DNA of 64,000 nt from Paenibacillus sp. Marseille-Q4541 (GTDB taxonomy: Bacteria; Bacillota; Bacilli; Paenibacillales; Paenibacillaceae). Shown here piece by piece: positions 53,779 to 63,332 of the stretch. The notes beneath the pieces are model-generated. The model worked only from the letters and a program-made list of their open reading frames with translations, searched no databases and was not told the origin of the DNA. Numbering within the stretch: the first letter of the stretch is position 1; every line of letters starts with the position of its first letter. The stretch covers positions 186,001 through 250,000 of the forward strand of contig NZ_JAGXCY010000003.1 of NCBI RefSeq assembly GCF_018310695.1, given 5' to 3'. Made by a program: the position numbers and the translations under genes.

Positions 53779-54678
53779 CTATACGCCCCATTCCTTGCGA
53801 GCATCTGCAACTGTTTTTTGCGGAGTCTGACCCCAGGCATAATGTCCTTTAGGCTTACGGCCAACCCACCGCTCATCAGCAGGCTCGGAAGCGAGCTGGT
53901 AGCGTGTGTCTGAACTGATTCTGAACCGATTCGTTTCATTATTGAGTGAGGTATGCATCATATACATTCCAAAAATAATTGCGTCCCCGGCCTCGAAGGA
54001 AGTTGTTGCCCATTGTCCACCATACTTATCAACGATTTCAACCGGATCTTCAGAGAACCACCCTGTAGCGATATTGTCACGATCAACGTCCATTTCCCCG
54101 TACGTTTGTTTTATCTTGTCGTAATGCTGAGATCCGAGACACATAGCCAAAGTCCCCATTTCTAGTGGGGTATCGCCAAAAGGGGTCCACATTGTATATA
54201 CGTTCTTTGTTCCTCTTCCCATGTATACAACATCATAATGAGCCCCGGTATTTCCTCCTTGTGCAATGGCGCGGGGCCATTTAAAGTCATATGTCATAGA
54301 TTTACCATCAAGGAGTCGATCAAAAAAGCTCATGACAGATGGATGGTTTACGACTTCCAAAAAGTGAGGGAAATCGGTCTGCAGTTCTTCTGCGCTCCCA
54401 CCCCACATTCCACCTTTGTTCCCTTCGTCGGAAATACGTCCTTCTTCAAGTGGGGCATCCGGATGAATCCTTCCCATAGACTGCAGTTTCAGCAAAAAAT
54501 CCATTCTTGCTGACATTACCCGTTCCCGGTCATGAAAACCCCGAATCAGCAAATATCCATCTTCATTTAAACGATTCTTCAATGCCTCTGTATCCTCCAA
54601 AATATCATTGCTGCTTCTTAATTCAGTTAGATACTTGCTTCCCATCTCTAATTCTCTTTGTCCTATAGTTACTTTCAT
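53779..54678 (-). CDS. Phytanoyl-CoA dioxygenase (PhyH) family Fe(II)/2-oxoglutarate oxygenase
   Basis: 299 residues of double-stranded beta-helix. The iron triad is His147 and Asp149 (AHYDVVYMG) and His242 (MMHTSLNN), with Arg252 (RFRISSDTRY) placed to bind 2-oxoglutarate. It should hydroxylate a small molecule in the cytoplasm; bacterial members act in secondary metabolism, ectoine and phosphonate pathways, and many are unknown. It is divergent from a cupin-AraC regulator, a repeated pairing in Paenibacillus as I recall. Confidence 0.9.
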   Translation of the reverse strand: MKVTIGQRELEMGSKYLTELRSSNDILEDTEALKNRLNEDGYLLIRGFHDRERVMSARMDFLLKLQSMGRIHPDAPLEEGRISDEGNKGGMWGGSAEELQTDFPHFLEVVNHPSVMSFFDRLLDGKSMTYDFKWPRAIAQGGNTGAHYDVVYMGRGTKNVYTMWTPFGDTPLEMGTLAMCLGSQHYDKIKQTYGEMDVDRDNIATGWFSEDPVEIVDKYGGQWATTSFEAGDAIIFGMYMMHTSLNNETNRFRISSDTRYQLASEPADERWVGRKPKGHYAWGQTPQKTVADARKEWGV

Positions 54679-54925
54679 TCTAATCTTCTCCTTTCGATTC
54701 CTTTCGGTCGAATGCCGCTTTTATAGTGGATGCATTGTCAGCATAGTGCATTTGATTCGAGAAGTATTTAGTCAAAACCGAACATCATTTACACAAAACC
54801 TGTCATACGATCCAAAAAAAATTTAGATATAAATGACCATTTTTATGGCTTGATCTTGGAATTTATGGAAGTTATAGTTGAATTCACTATATCTTTTAGG
54901 ATATCCCTAGGAGGAGGCAACGGAT

Positions 54926-55708
54926 TTGAGTGAAATCAGAAGTTTTATTGGCGCTCATAACGAACATTGGGAAGACGAAAATTTATGGGTCCATCCTGAA
55001 TTAGAAATTACGATCATTATGGAAGGCAAAGGCCTATTCCGTACAAATGATGAAGAAGTAGCTGTTGAAGCAGGACAGGTAGTCTTGATTCCACCAAACG
55101 TTCCTCATTCTTTCCATGCCTTAGCACCGATCCGATTCGGTGTTATATTAGCTGATGATATCCCTTCGCATGTACGCGAACTGTTTGATCGTCTAGTTGA
55201 AGACAGTCAGCCTCGGATCATAGTCCTGTCTCGAATTGATTCAGAACATTATGAACGCTTGTTTCGCGAGTGGTTAAGAATTCGGACCTCACGGTTGAAG
55301 GAACCGATGAGAAATTACTTAGTCTGGATTGAGGTATTGTTATTATTCCTGAACGAACATTCACATTACGATCAACAGGCATTGTCTGTTTCATATATCG
55401 GTGATTACATCCGTCAACATATCCAAGAACCTATTCAAATTTATACACTCGCGAAGATGTCCGGACGTTCCGAGGAAGGTTTTCGAAAGCAGTTCCATAA
55501 AATGTACGGGATGACTCCAAAACAGTATCAACAACAATGCAGGCTTACAGAGGCCAAGTGGCTGCTTAGCAGTTCTGATAAAGATCTTCAGACAATTGCC
55601 GATCAGATCGGCTTTTCCCAGCTACATTCTTTCTCGCTCTGGTTCAAAAAGTTGGAGGGCTGTGCTCCCTCGGAATGGAGAAACAGGCAGCGCTTATTTC
55701 ATCTCTAA
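54926..55708 (+). CDS. AraC-family regulator with N-terminal cupin
   Basis: 260 residues, starting at TTG with GGAGGAGG upstream. The N-terminal AraC-type cupin is clear (HPELEITIIMEGKGLFRTND, VLIPPNVPHSFHA). The C-terminal pair of helix-turn-helices follows (PIQIYTLAKMSGRSEEGFRK, then DLQTIADQIGFSQLHSFSLW). It probably activates the divergent PhyH gene, 247 bases away, in response to a ligand held in the cupin (inference). Confidence 0.92.
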   Translation: MSEIRSFIGAHNEHWEDENLWVHPELEITIIMEGKGLFRTNDEEVAVEAGQVVLIPPNVPHSFHALAPIRFGVILADDIPSHVRELFDRLVEDSQPRIIVLSRIDSEHYERLFREWLRIRTSRLKEPMRNYLVWIEVLLLFLNEHSHYDQQALSVSYIGDYIRQHIQEPIQIYTLAKMSGRSEEGFRKQFHKMYGMTPKQYQQQCRLTEAKWLLSSSDKDLQTIADQIGFSQLHSFSLWFKKLEGCAPSEWRNRQRLFHL

Positions 55709-55787
55709 AGAGAAAATGCAGATGATAGAACTGCCGGATAAGGCTTTTAAGAGGTAGTAGCATTGTTGTTTAGAAGGGGGAAGGTTT

Positions 55788-55946
55788 TTGGAAACCTTAA
55801 GATGTTGTCCTGAGAAATTAACTAGTGAAGATTTTGAGGAAGTGAAAAAAATCTACACCGATGAAAAGGTTAGAAGATACTTAGGTGGTATCACTCCTGA
55901 GGAACACGTGGACGGATCGCGGTACGAAATAGTTACAACAATATAA
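55788..55946 (+). pseudogene. N-terminal remnant of a GNAT acetyltransferase
   Basis: A TTG start with GGGGGAAGG upstream gives METLRCCPEKLTSEDFEEVK then IYTDEKVRRYLGGITPEE and, after about 52 residues, a stop. It resembles the start of RimJ/RimL-type acetyltransferases; the acetyl-CoA-binding half is missing. Confidence 0.6.
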
Positions 55947-56209
55947 TACCTTTTATTATTTCCTTTATTACCTTAATATAGATATCGGAGTAATGATAAA
56001 TACAATCTTACATGTCAGGTACATATCATAAAAATTAAAATTAAACTATCATTCTTAATGAGGTGAAATGGATGTCATTCCGTATCGTTCGAAGTAATTA
56101 GTTTTCGGGCTGGAGAAAAACGCGTACCAGCTACCAAGGGGATTTTATGCCCTTTTGGTCTTGTGAACTAAGAACTTTGAATGGTGTCGGGCTGATATTT
56201 ATACAATGT

Positions 56210-56302
56210 AAGCCAAGGACACTCGGTCTGCTTGAATGAAGGAACTGATGAATTCTTCAGTTGCTCCTATTCATGTACAGTCCCGTACTCCTTGGCTTTT
56301 TA
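56210..56302 (+). ncRNA. Folded non-coding segment (three-way junction) ending in a T run
   Basis: Closing stem AAGCCAAGGA (56210-56219) with TCCTTGGCTT (56289-56298), perfect over 10 bp. Inside, a long arm: TGAAT/ATTCA, AGG/CCT and AACTGA (56243-56248)/TCAGTT (56257-56262), and a small hairpin GTAC-AGTCCC-GTAC (56275-56288). TTTATT follows the closing stem, 27 bases before the methyltransferase start. It could be a riboswitch-like leader or a small RNA with terminator. I do not recognise a known class. Confidence 0.5.
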
Positions 56303-56328
56303 TTATCTCATTTTAAAGGTGGAAGAAT

Positions 56329-57078
56329 ATGAACAGGTCTGAGTATAAGGATTTCTACGACAAAGTTGGAAAAGTGAACGGCTGGGACTTTAGCAAACTA
56401 AAGACTATTTCCGAAGGTGAAGCGTGGATTTTTTATCAAGAGGTTGTTGAACGTTGCAGGAAGTCCGATTTATTACTCGATATTGGTACGGGTGGTGGCG
56501 AAGCTTTATTATCTATTGCCGATGCTGCCTTACTTCTTGTAGGGATTGATCATTCAGAAGCAATGATACAAACCGCTATTAAAAACTTGGGTGAATCAAA
56601 CCAAACCAATATTCGATTCTTACAAATGGAAGCTGAAAATATTACGTTTCCCCATCACTTTTTTAATGTGGTATCCTGTCGACACAGTGAGTTTTCTGCA
56701 AATGAAGTCACTAAAGTGTTAGCAAGTGATGGTATTTTCTTAACTCAACAAGTCAGCGAAAATGATAAGTTCAACATTAAACAAGCTTTTCAAAGAGGAC
56801 AGAGTTATGGTACTGAGAAAGGGAGCTTAAAAGATAAATACCTTAGAGAGTTAGCTGAAACAGGTTTTACTGATATTCAGGCTTATGAATATGATGCAAC
56901 GCAGTACTTTCAAACTTACGAGGATTTGGTCTTTTTTTTGAAATACACTCCTGTTATTCCTAACTTCGGGCAAACAGATCTTGATTTCGAAATACTTCAA
57001 AAGTTCATTGAATCCAATCAAACGGAGAAGGGAATCAAGACCAATACGGAACGTTTCATGATTGTGGCAAGGAAATAA
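56329..57078 (+). CDS. Class I SAM-dependent methyltransferase
   Basis: 249 residues. Motif I is LLLDIGTGGGEALLSIA, then GIDHSEAMIQTAIKN and FFNVVSCRHSEFSANEV. The motif-IV-like segment (SCRHSEF) differs from the NPPY of DNA methylases, so a small-molecule or protein acceptor is more likely. AAAGGTGGAAG precedes the ATG. It lies just after a folded non-coding segment that may be its leader. Confidence 0.85.
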   Translation: MNRSEYKDFYDKVGKVNGWDFSKLKTISEGEAWIFYQEVVERCRKSDLLLDIGTGGGEALLSIADAALLLVGIDHSEAMIQTAIKNLGESNQTNIRFLQMEAENITFPHHFFNVVSCRHSEFSANEVTKVLASDGIFLTQQVSENDKFNIKQAFQRGQSYGTEKGSLKDKYLRELAETGFTDIQAYEYDATQYFQTYEDLVFFLKYTPVIPNFGQTDLDFEILQKFIESNQTEKGIKTNTERFMIVARK

Positions 57079-57225
57079 TAGGTTATGAAATTAACAGGTA
57101 GCATTAGCTTCAAACATGTATGTGTGTTGCTTGCATGTACCTGGTACATTTGTGCGACGAATTCAAACCAACTAGTAAAAATTGCACACAGTTAACCAAG
57201 TTGATGGAGAGAGGAATGGAGGAAC

Positions 57226-57525
57226 ATGGACGAAGAGAAAAAGTCTCATGAAAAAACAGAGACGGTGTTAGAAACAACCGAAGTTATATCAGTGAATGTG
57301 TACAAAATCAATCCTGAAGAGAAAGAGAAGCTCGAAAATTTCTCGAATGATAGCAGCATGGAATTAATTAGAGGTTTAACAGAAAATGAAGCGAAGACTT
57401 TCTTGAACCTTATATATGCGATTTTGAAAGATAACGAGATCCCAAACGAAAAATTGATTTCACAAGTATTATCCATTTACGAGAAACGAATACCGAGAAT
57501 GGTTAAAGCAAGACAGAATAATTAA
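57226..57525 (+). CDS. Small acidic hypothetical protein
   Basis: 99 residues, highly charged, no membrane segment or known motif. The first 20 residues look disordered (Glu, Lys, Thr); the rest is helical (ENEAKTFLNLIYAILKDNEI, then ISQVLSIYEKRIPRMVKARQ). GGAGG lies upstream of the ATG. No function suggested. Confidence 0.65.
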   Translation: MDEEKKSHEKTETVLETTEVISVNVYKINPEEKEKLENFSNDSSMELIRGLTENEAKTFLNLIYAILKDNEIPNEKLISQVLSIYEKRIPRMVKARQNN

Positions 57526-57549
57526 TCATTAAGTAGATGAGCAGGTGCT

Positions 57550-57651
57550 TCGGTATCCTGATTAAGGTAACGGGCAGTTCACTTGGTGAAAAGCAACTAT
57601 ACAATGAGACATCTAAAGAAGAGTTAGATGTGTCAATTAAATCAATACCGA
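57550..57651. other. Folded intergenic segment, candidate RNA or repeat
   Basis: TCGGTAT (57550-57556) pairs with ATACCGA (57645-57651), and TGATT (57559-57563) with AATCA (57640-57644). Inside are hairpins TTCAC-TTG-GTGAA (57578-57590) and ACATCTAA/TTAGATGT (57609-57616, 57624-57631). No reading frame. A 17-bp terminator hairpin follows at 57681. Confidence 0.4.
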
Positions 57652-57680
57652 GATAAAAACGTCGAGTTGTGATAATATAA

Positions 57681-57725
57681 CAGGCTTGAGACACTGTTAA
57701 GTATACAGTGTCTCAAGCCTGTTTG
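57681..57725. terminator. Bidirectional terminator, 17-bp perfect stem
   Basis: CAGGCTTGAGACACTGT (57681-57697) and its exact complement (57705-57721) around TAAGTAT, then TTTGG. It lies downstream of the convergent histidine kinase gene. Confidence 0.8.
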
Positions 57726-57774
57726 GTGTTGTTGCAAGAACATACGGGAAATATATATCCTAACCGATATTTAT

Positions 57775-59547
57775 TTAGTTTAGTTTTCCATCAGGTATGG
57801 TAATGATAACGGATGTTCCTAGTCCTAGCGTACTATTTATTGAAAGTCCAAATGGATGTCCATAACTTAATTTAATTCGATTGTGGACGTTGTAGACTCC
57901 GATATGTTCATTATTCCCTTCATTGGATTCTAGTCTTTCGTGTAATTCACGGAGCTTATCCGTATCCATGCCTACACCGTTATCTGAGATGATGATTTCT
58001 ACATATCCCTCGTTATTTCTAGCCACTTGAATACGAAGTTGGCCTCCTTCGATCAAAAGTTCAATGCCATGATGTATTGCGTTCTCAACAATAGGCTGTA
58101 AAATCATTTTCGGAATTTTTAGATTTTTCAATTCTTGTGTACATTCGATTTCATAGGTGAAGCGTTCGGAAAATCGAATTTGTAATATTTTAATATAAGA
58201 GTTGACGATATATAGTTCTTCTTCTAACGTAACTTCATCGGCACCTTTAATATTGTAACGTAACAGGGTACTTAGTGATGATGTCATCTCATATATTTCA
58301 TGATTTTTCACAACAAGGGCCATACCCCGGATGGAATCGAGCGTGTTGTATAAGAAGTGAGGATTTACTTGGCTTTGAAGATGAGCCATCATAGCTCGTT
58401 GTTTATCGAGTTCAACCTCATAAAGATGGGTATTCGTATTGACTAACTCATAGGTAAGATCATGAATTCGTTCTAGCATCATATTGAATTCTTGCGAGAT
58501 GACTTCAATTTCTGCATAACCTTCCAGATTGATTTTGGACTGGAGAATATCGATGTTCCCACTCTTAGGTTGCCTCATAAAATGAATAAGTTTTCCGAGT
58601 GGTTTGAGGATATTCATCATCATCATGGAATAAGGAACCGATACCAGAAGAAGCGCAATAATGAAGAGAAAAATCCCGGCTTTTTTTAATTTATTCACGT
58701 CTTTCATTAAGGCACTTACAGGAACGGCAGTAACGATTTTACCTTGAATTTCTGGGAGTTGATGCGCATGAATTAGATACTTATGTCCATCCATCAGAAC
58801 TTCTGCAGGTTCAACTTGTCCAACATCTGAAATAGAATCAAGATTTCCCTTCAGCAAGGTCGTCATCTCTGCTGTTGGCGCAGAGTTAGAATAGACTATA
58901 TCATGATGATCCATTAGATAAACACCTGTGTCGGCAAGGAGAGGATATCGAAGAAGCTCTTTGTTGATGGCTCTTACATCAAGCGCGATGATCATATAAC
59001 CTATTTTTTCACCAAAAGTAGTGGTATCTCCGATATTAAATATGTTCATACCAAAGAGTAAGGCATCATTCGGATAGAGTGACGTTCCCTTGTGAAAGCC
59101 AACATAGTTAACATTTCCTCCGTCTCCAAGTCTGCCTTTAAGCCCTTCAATATATCCAATATCTCCTTTTAGATAGCTGTATTTATTATTTCTATTTACT
59201 ACAATGATATTTAAAATATCGCTATTTGAATTTTTAATGATGCTCATCAGGTTATTCATTTTTTTGGACAACTGATAGGTTTTATAATTATCGTCTTCAA
59301 CTAAAAAATCTTGGATCGTATTGTCATAACCTACATAGGCCATTAGATTCGTGATGTCTGAATATTTCGAGGATACTCTTTCTCTCAGTAATGAGGCAAT
59401 TTCGTTGTTATACTGTGTGTTTTGTTTAATCACGATCGTACTCATTTGATTGTACACAATAAAGATAATAATGGGGAGGATCGTAACAAGAAATAAGCCA
59501 ATCAATTGTACCTGCAAACGTATGGATAGTTTTTTGAGAAAATTCAT
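57775..59547 (-). CDS. YesM-type sensor histidine kinase
   Basis: 590 residues. Two membrane segments (about 13-33 and 286-308) flank a large outer sensor. HAMP then the His-kinase internal region with the phospho-acceptor His in QSQVNPHFLYNTLDSIRG. The ATPase domain shows IVENAIHHGIE and IISDNGVGMDTDKL. It pairs with the YesN-type regulator, whose stop overlaps its start by four bases. It probably senses a sugar handled by the divergent LplB-LplC transporter at 61365. Confidence 0.93.
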   Translation of the reverse strand: MNFLKKLSIRLQVQLIGLFLVTILPIIIFIVYNQMSTIVIKQNTQYNNEIASLLRERVSSKYSDITNLMAYVGYDNTIQDFLVEDDNYKTYQLSKKMNNLMSIIKNSNSDILNIIVVNRNNKYSYLKGDIGYIEGLKGRLGDGGNVNYVGFHKGTSLYPNDALLFGMNIFNIGDTTTFGEKIGYMIIALDVRAINKELLRYPLLADTGVYLMDHHDIVYSNSAPTAEMTTLLKGNLDSISDVGQVEPAEVLMDGHKYLIHAHQLPEIQGKIVTAVPVSALMKDVNKLKKAGIFLFIIALLLVSVPYSMMMMNILKPLGKLIHFMRQPKSGNIDILQSKINLEGYAEIEVISQEFNMMLERIHDLTYELVNTNTHLYEVELDKQRAMMAHLQSQVNPHFLYNTLDSIRGMALVVKNHEIYEMTSSLSTLLRYNIKGADEVTLEEELYIVNSYIKILQIRFSERFTYEIECTQELKNLKIPKMILQPIVENAIHHGIELLIEGGQLRIQVARNNEGYVEIIISDNGVGMDTDKLRELHERLESNEGNNEHIGVYNVHNRIKLSYGHPFGLSINSTLGLGTSVIITIPDGKLN

Positions 59548-61001
59548 GATGGTGAATTCTCCATGTGCTGATCTCGATACTGTGTAGGAGTCATTGCATT
59601 AAACCTTTTAAATAGTTTAGAGAAATAGAAATAATCTTTAAAACCGACTTGCTCACTGATTTGATTAATATGTTGGTTGGTCTCAATTAATAATTTGCAT
59701 GCATACTGAATTCGTTGACGAGAAATATACTCAGAGAAACTGTCTCCAACTTCCTTCTTGAATAAATGACATAAGTAGTTAGGACTGAGGGAAAACCGTT
59801 CGGACAAGCTATGGATGGAGATGTCTTGGGTGAAATTAAGATGAATATAGGAGAGAATTTCTTGAACTCTTTTGTGATTTACTGTGGGTATACGCTTATA
59901 TAACTCTTCGGAAAAATATTCTCCCGCATGAACCAGTAAATAATCCAGCATGGCGTTGCTTGTTGTGAATTGTCTAAGCAGTTGATCATAACCTTCAAAT
60001 ATAAATGAAGGGCGTGAGTTCTCTTCTTGGAAAAATAAACACATCACTAAGTGGTAGATCATATATGCTTCTTTAATACTGAATTCCCCTTCAAAGAATC
60101 GAGTTCTACTGAGCTCTATCGATGTAGCAAACATCACGTGATCCCTGCGGTTGAAGCTATCCGATATGGATTTTAGAATCTCATCGATCCGAGAGGAAGT
60201 TTGAGCCCTATGACTAAATACACCCGGAATTTCCGTAATGAATATACGATAAGCTGCAAGCGTTGCTGCCTCAATAGATTTATGAAGCTCGGAAAGATCA
60301 GTAATGGAAAAGCCCAGTCCAATATTGAAGTTACTTGATTCTACCCTTATTGAAATATCCTGCTGGAATTGATTCATGTCCTTAGTATTCAGTAAGTAAC
60401 CATAACGGTGAAGACCCATCTGAAACTCAATACAAGGTACATCTGTATCCACAAGATGTAGGATAGATGTACCAACAGAAACTGCAGGTGTTACAATGAG
60501 ATTCTCATCTGTTCCTAATCCATATTGAGTCATAATTTTACGAATCTCTGATATGTTTCCAGAGCAAATACGCTCATAAAGGTCGGCAGAAGAAACGGTT
60601 AGGAGGGTGGGTTTAGGTTCAGGGGATAATTCTATCATCAATTTAGATAGCAAATGATGAATTTCGTATAGATCAAATGGCTTCAGACAATAGCCAAAAG
60701 TACCATAATCGAGTGCTTTTTTCGCATAAGCAAACTCAGCATGTCCACTTAAAACGATAAACTTACTCTCCGGGCTGAGATGTTTAGCCTTTTGGATGAC
60801 TTCGAGTCCATTAAATCCAGGCATACGTATATCGGTGAAGACGACATTGGGTTGTAACTTCTCAATTAAAGCAAGTCCATCGATGCCATTGGTCGCTTCT
60901 CCAATCACCTCAAATCCATATGCACCCCAATCCACACCTGCCTTAATTCCTTCAATAATCCACCGTTCGTCATCAATAATAATAACACTATGCAACTTCA
61001 T
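59544..61001 (-). CDS. YesN-type AraC response regulator
   Basis: About 486 residues. Receiver domain with DDERW, phospho-Asp in VVFTDIRMPGFNGLEVI, and Lys in YCLKPFD. A long middle part of unknown function leads to a C-terminal AraC DNA-binding domain (ISIHSLSERFSLSPNYLCHL, then HINQISEQVGFKDYFYFSKL). The start is either ATG 61001 (GGAAGGGG only one base away) or TTG 60995 (7 bases from it); the TTG spacing is better. First gene of the yesN-yesM pair. Confidence 0.93.
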   Translation of the reverse strand: MKLHSVIIIDDERWIIEGIKAGVDWGAYGFEVIGEATNGIDGLALIEKLQPNVVFTDIRMPGFNGLEVIQKAKHLSPESKFIVLSGHAEFAYAKKALDYGTFGYCLKPFDLYEIHHLLSKLMIELSPEPKPTLLTVSSADLYERICSGNISEIRKIMTQYGLGTDENLIVTPAVSVGTSILHLVDTDVPCIEFQMGLHRYGYLLNTKDMNQFQQDISIRVESSNFNIGLGFSITDLSELHKSIEAATLAAYRIFITEIPGVFSHRAQTSSRIDEILKSISDSFNRRDHVMFATSIELSRTRFFEGEFSIKEAYMIYHLVMCLFFQEENSRPSFIFEGYDQLLRQFTTSNAMLDYLLVHAGEYFSEELYKRIPTVNHKRVQEILSYIHLNFTQDISIHSLSERFSLSPNYLCHLFKKEVGDSFSEYISRQRIQYACKLLIETNQHINQISEQVGFKDYFYFSKLFKRFNAMTPTQYRDQHMENSPS

Positions 61002-61361
61002 TCCCCTTCCATACAACAATATATCAGTTAGAAATCTATGAAAGCGCATTAAAATTTATAGAAGAATAATACTATATTTTATTTATAAGGTAAATCAATG
61101 TGTTTTTATGTTAATTCACCCAAAACGTTTCCGGTATAGATCATATTACGATTCCTATGGATAAAACTTAGAAAGAGCAGATATGTTAGATCACATCACA
61201 TGGAGTAGCTCAAGATAATGAAAAATAACCATAGAGCTAGCAAGTTCTCTCCATACAAACGTTTACAATCCGTTGATATAATTCTGTCAAGAAGTATGGA
61301 AATAGCATATGGCTGTAGTAGATATAGATCTGTACTCCAAGAGACGTAAAAAAGGTGGCGA
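61002..61361. other. 360-base divergent regulatory region
   Basis: Between the YesN gene and the transporter operon. It contains a cre-like site (61253-61267) next to TATAAT (61277-61282). No gene seen. Confidence 0.5.
61253..61267 (+). promoter_or_regulatory. Candidate cre site
   Basis: ATACAAACGTTTACA matches WTGNAANCGNWWNCA with one mismatch. It covers the -35 position of a promoter with TATAAT at 61277-61282, so CcpA would block the transporter operon (inference). Confidence 0.55.
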
Positions 61362-61364
61362 TTG

Positions 61365-62309
61365 ATGATGACAAAATCACTTCAAGTTCGTGAGAATAAG
61401 AGAAGTCTAGGCAAAGCCATAGTACAGCATAAGTACTTCTACCTCATGGTACTTCCTGTTGTAATCTGGTATATCCTGTTCAGTTATGGACCGATGTATG
61501 GTGTAATTCTTGCCTTTAAAACATTTGATTATAGTGCAGGGATCTGGGGGAGTCCATGGATTGGCTTTGAGCATTTTAAAACACTTGCAAGTGATGTGGA
61601 ATTTCGGAATGTGTTCAAAAACACGTTGATTATTAGCTTTACCAAGTTAATTATTCATTTTCCGCTTCCTGTTATTCTAGCCATGGTCTTGAATGAATTT
61701 TCACGTAATCGTGCACGCAAATTTTTTCAAACCGTACTCACATTCCCGCATTTTATCTCGTGGGTCGTATTAGCGGGAGTGATTATGAATATTGTCAGTA
61801 CGGATGGGGTGTATACTCAAATTTTATCTTTATTCGGAGTAGAAGCGACTTCACCGTTGACGGATGTAGATTCATTTAGACCTTTATTATACATAACACA
61901 TATATGGAAAGAGATTGGTTGGGATTCGATCATATATATGGCTGCCCTTGCAGGGGTGAACCCTGAATTATACGAGGCTGCTGAGATGGATGGTGCGAGC
62001 CGCATGAAACGAATAATCTATGTCGCTTGGCCAGGAATTAAGAGTACCGTAGCTATTATGCTTATTCTCGCAGTAGGGAATTCCCTTGGTCAAGGTTCGG
62101 GTTTTGAACAAATATTTAACTTATACACGGCTCCTGTATATTCTGTGGCAGATACCATCGATACCTATATCTATCGAACCACCTTTACTACGGGTGCAGA
62201 CTTCGGCTATATGACAGCTCTTGGACTATTGAAGTCTGTTATCAATCTTATTTTACTTTACTTAGCAAATACCATTGTGAAACGTTCGGGAGAACAAGGA
62301 TTGTATTAA
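61365..62309 (+). CDS. Sugar ABC transporter permease, LplB-like
   Basis: About 314 residues, six membrane segments. VLPVVIWYILFSYGPMYGVI, GSPWIGFEHFKTL and the EAA loop LYEAAEMDGASRMKRIIYVA are LplB-like. ATG at 61365 has AAAGGTGG 6 bases upstream; TTG 61362 and ATG 61368 are alternatives. First gene of a transporter operon continuing past the window edge. ATP is probably supplied by a shared MsmX-type ATPase. Confidence 0.93.
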   Translation: MMTKSLQVRENKRSLGKAIVQHKYFYLMVLPVVIWYILFSYGPMYGVILAFKTFDYSAGIWGSPWIGFEHFKTLASDVEFRNVFKNTLIISFTKLIIHFPLPVILAMVLNEFSRNRARKFFQTVLTFPHFISWVVLAGVIMNIVSTDGVYTQILSLFGVEATSPLTDVDSFRPLLYITHIWKEIGWDSIIYMAALAGVNPELYEAAEMDGASRMKRIIYVAWPGIKSTVAIMLILAVGNSLGQGSGFEQIFNLYTAPVYSVADTIDTYIYRTTFTTGADFGYMTALGLLKSVINLILLYLANTIVKRSGEQGLY

Positions 62310-62332
62310 ATGAATAGGAGGAGGAGACATCT

Positions 62333-63229
62333 ATGCAAAGCAACGTGATCAAGAGACGAAGAATGAGTCTTTTTGATATTATAATGTATATCATCTTTAG
62401 TCTATTAGCTCTTATAACGATCTATCCATTCTATAATGTGCTTATTATTTCATTTGCGACGTTTGACAGTATTAGTAAGAGTGATTTGTATATCATCCCT
62501 ACATCATTTGATATTACCCCTTATAAAGTACTATTTGCGGATATGAGTTTCTGGCGTTCCTTCCTAGTTTCTATATTTGTAACAGTAGTAGGCGTGGCAT
62601 TTAGTATGTTTCTGAGTGTTACGGGAGCCTATGCGTTATCAAAAAAAACAATGCCCGGTCGAAATTTCATTCTTAGCATGATCCTATTCACCATGTTTTT
62701 TAATGGGGGACTGATCCCGTTCTATCTGATCATTAAAGATCTCGGACTCATCAATAATATATTTGTGATGATCGTTCCTGCTGCGATGAATACATTCTAT
62801 TTAATTATTATGAAAAACTATTTCAGCACGGTTCCAGAGAGTCTTGAAGAATCCGCCAAGCTTGATGGTGCAAACGATCTCTATATTCTTCTCAAAATCA
62901 TATTGCCAATTTCAGCTCCTTTTATGGCGACCTTTGGTCTGTTTTATGCAGTGGAAAGATGGAATGAATGGTGGTATGCCATGTTATTCATTAACGATTC
63001 TTCACTTGCTCCTCTGCAAATCTATTTACGGCAGGTACTGATCACAGCAAGCTCTCAGTTGAATGGTGTAGCAATGTTACTAGCTGAACAAAGTGGATCA
63101 TCCAAGGTATATACACCTAGCCTTCAAATGGCAACAATCGTCGTTACATGTATACCTATTATTATGGTATACCCATTTTTGCAAAAACACTTTGCAAAAG
63201 GGTTGCTTGTCGGATCGATAAAAGGCTAG
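62333..63229 (+). CDS. Sugar ABC transporter permease, LplC-like
   Basis: 298 residues, six membrane segments. EAA loop ESLEESAKLDGANDLYILLK and C-terminus KHFAKGLLVGSIKG are typical. Partner of the permease encoded 23 bases upstream; GGAGGAGG precedes the ATG. Here the LplB-LplC pair is codirectional, unlike the locus at 25-27 kb. Confidence 0.94.
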   Translation: MQSNVIKRRRMSLFDIIMYIIFSLLALITIYPFYNVLIISFATFDSISKSDLYIIPTSFDITPYKVLFADMSFWRSFLVSIFVTVVGVAFSMFLSVTGAYALSKKTMPGRNFILSMILFTMFFNGGLIPFYLIIKDLGLINNIFVMIVPAAMNTFYLIIMKNYFSTVPESLEESAKLDGANDLYILLKIILPISAPFMATFGLFYAVERWNEWWYAMLFINDSSLAPLQIYLRQVLITASSQLNGVAMLLAEQSGSSKVYTPSLQMATIVVTCIPIIMVYPFLQKHFAKGLLVGSIKG

Positions 63230-63332
63230 AAGTTAGACCTCTTCGTATTTCTTGGATTTGATTGATCTTTTGTTATGCCAAAGGTCCATCGATTTAAGAT
63301 AGATTGCACAATTCAATAAAGGGGATGTGTAG

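Larger units (their letters stand above)
55709..56328. other. 620-base region with GNAT remnant and folded element
   Basis: Holds an N-terminal GNAT fragment (55788-55946) and a three-way folded segment ending in T (56210-56302). The middle shows no gene. Confidence 0.6.
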
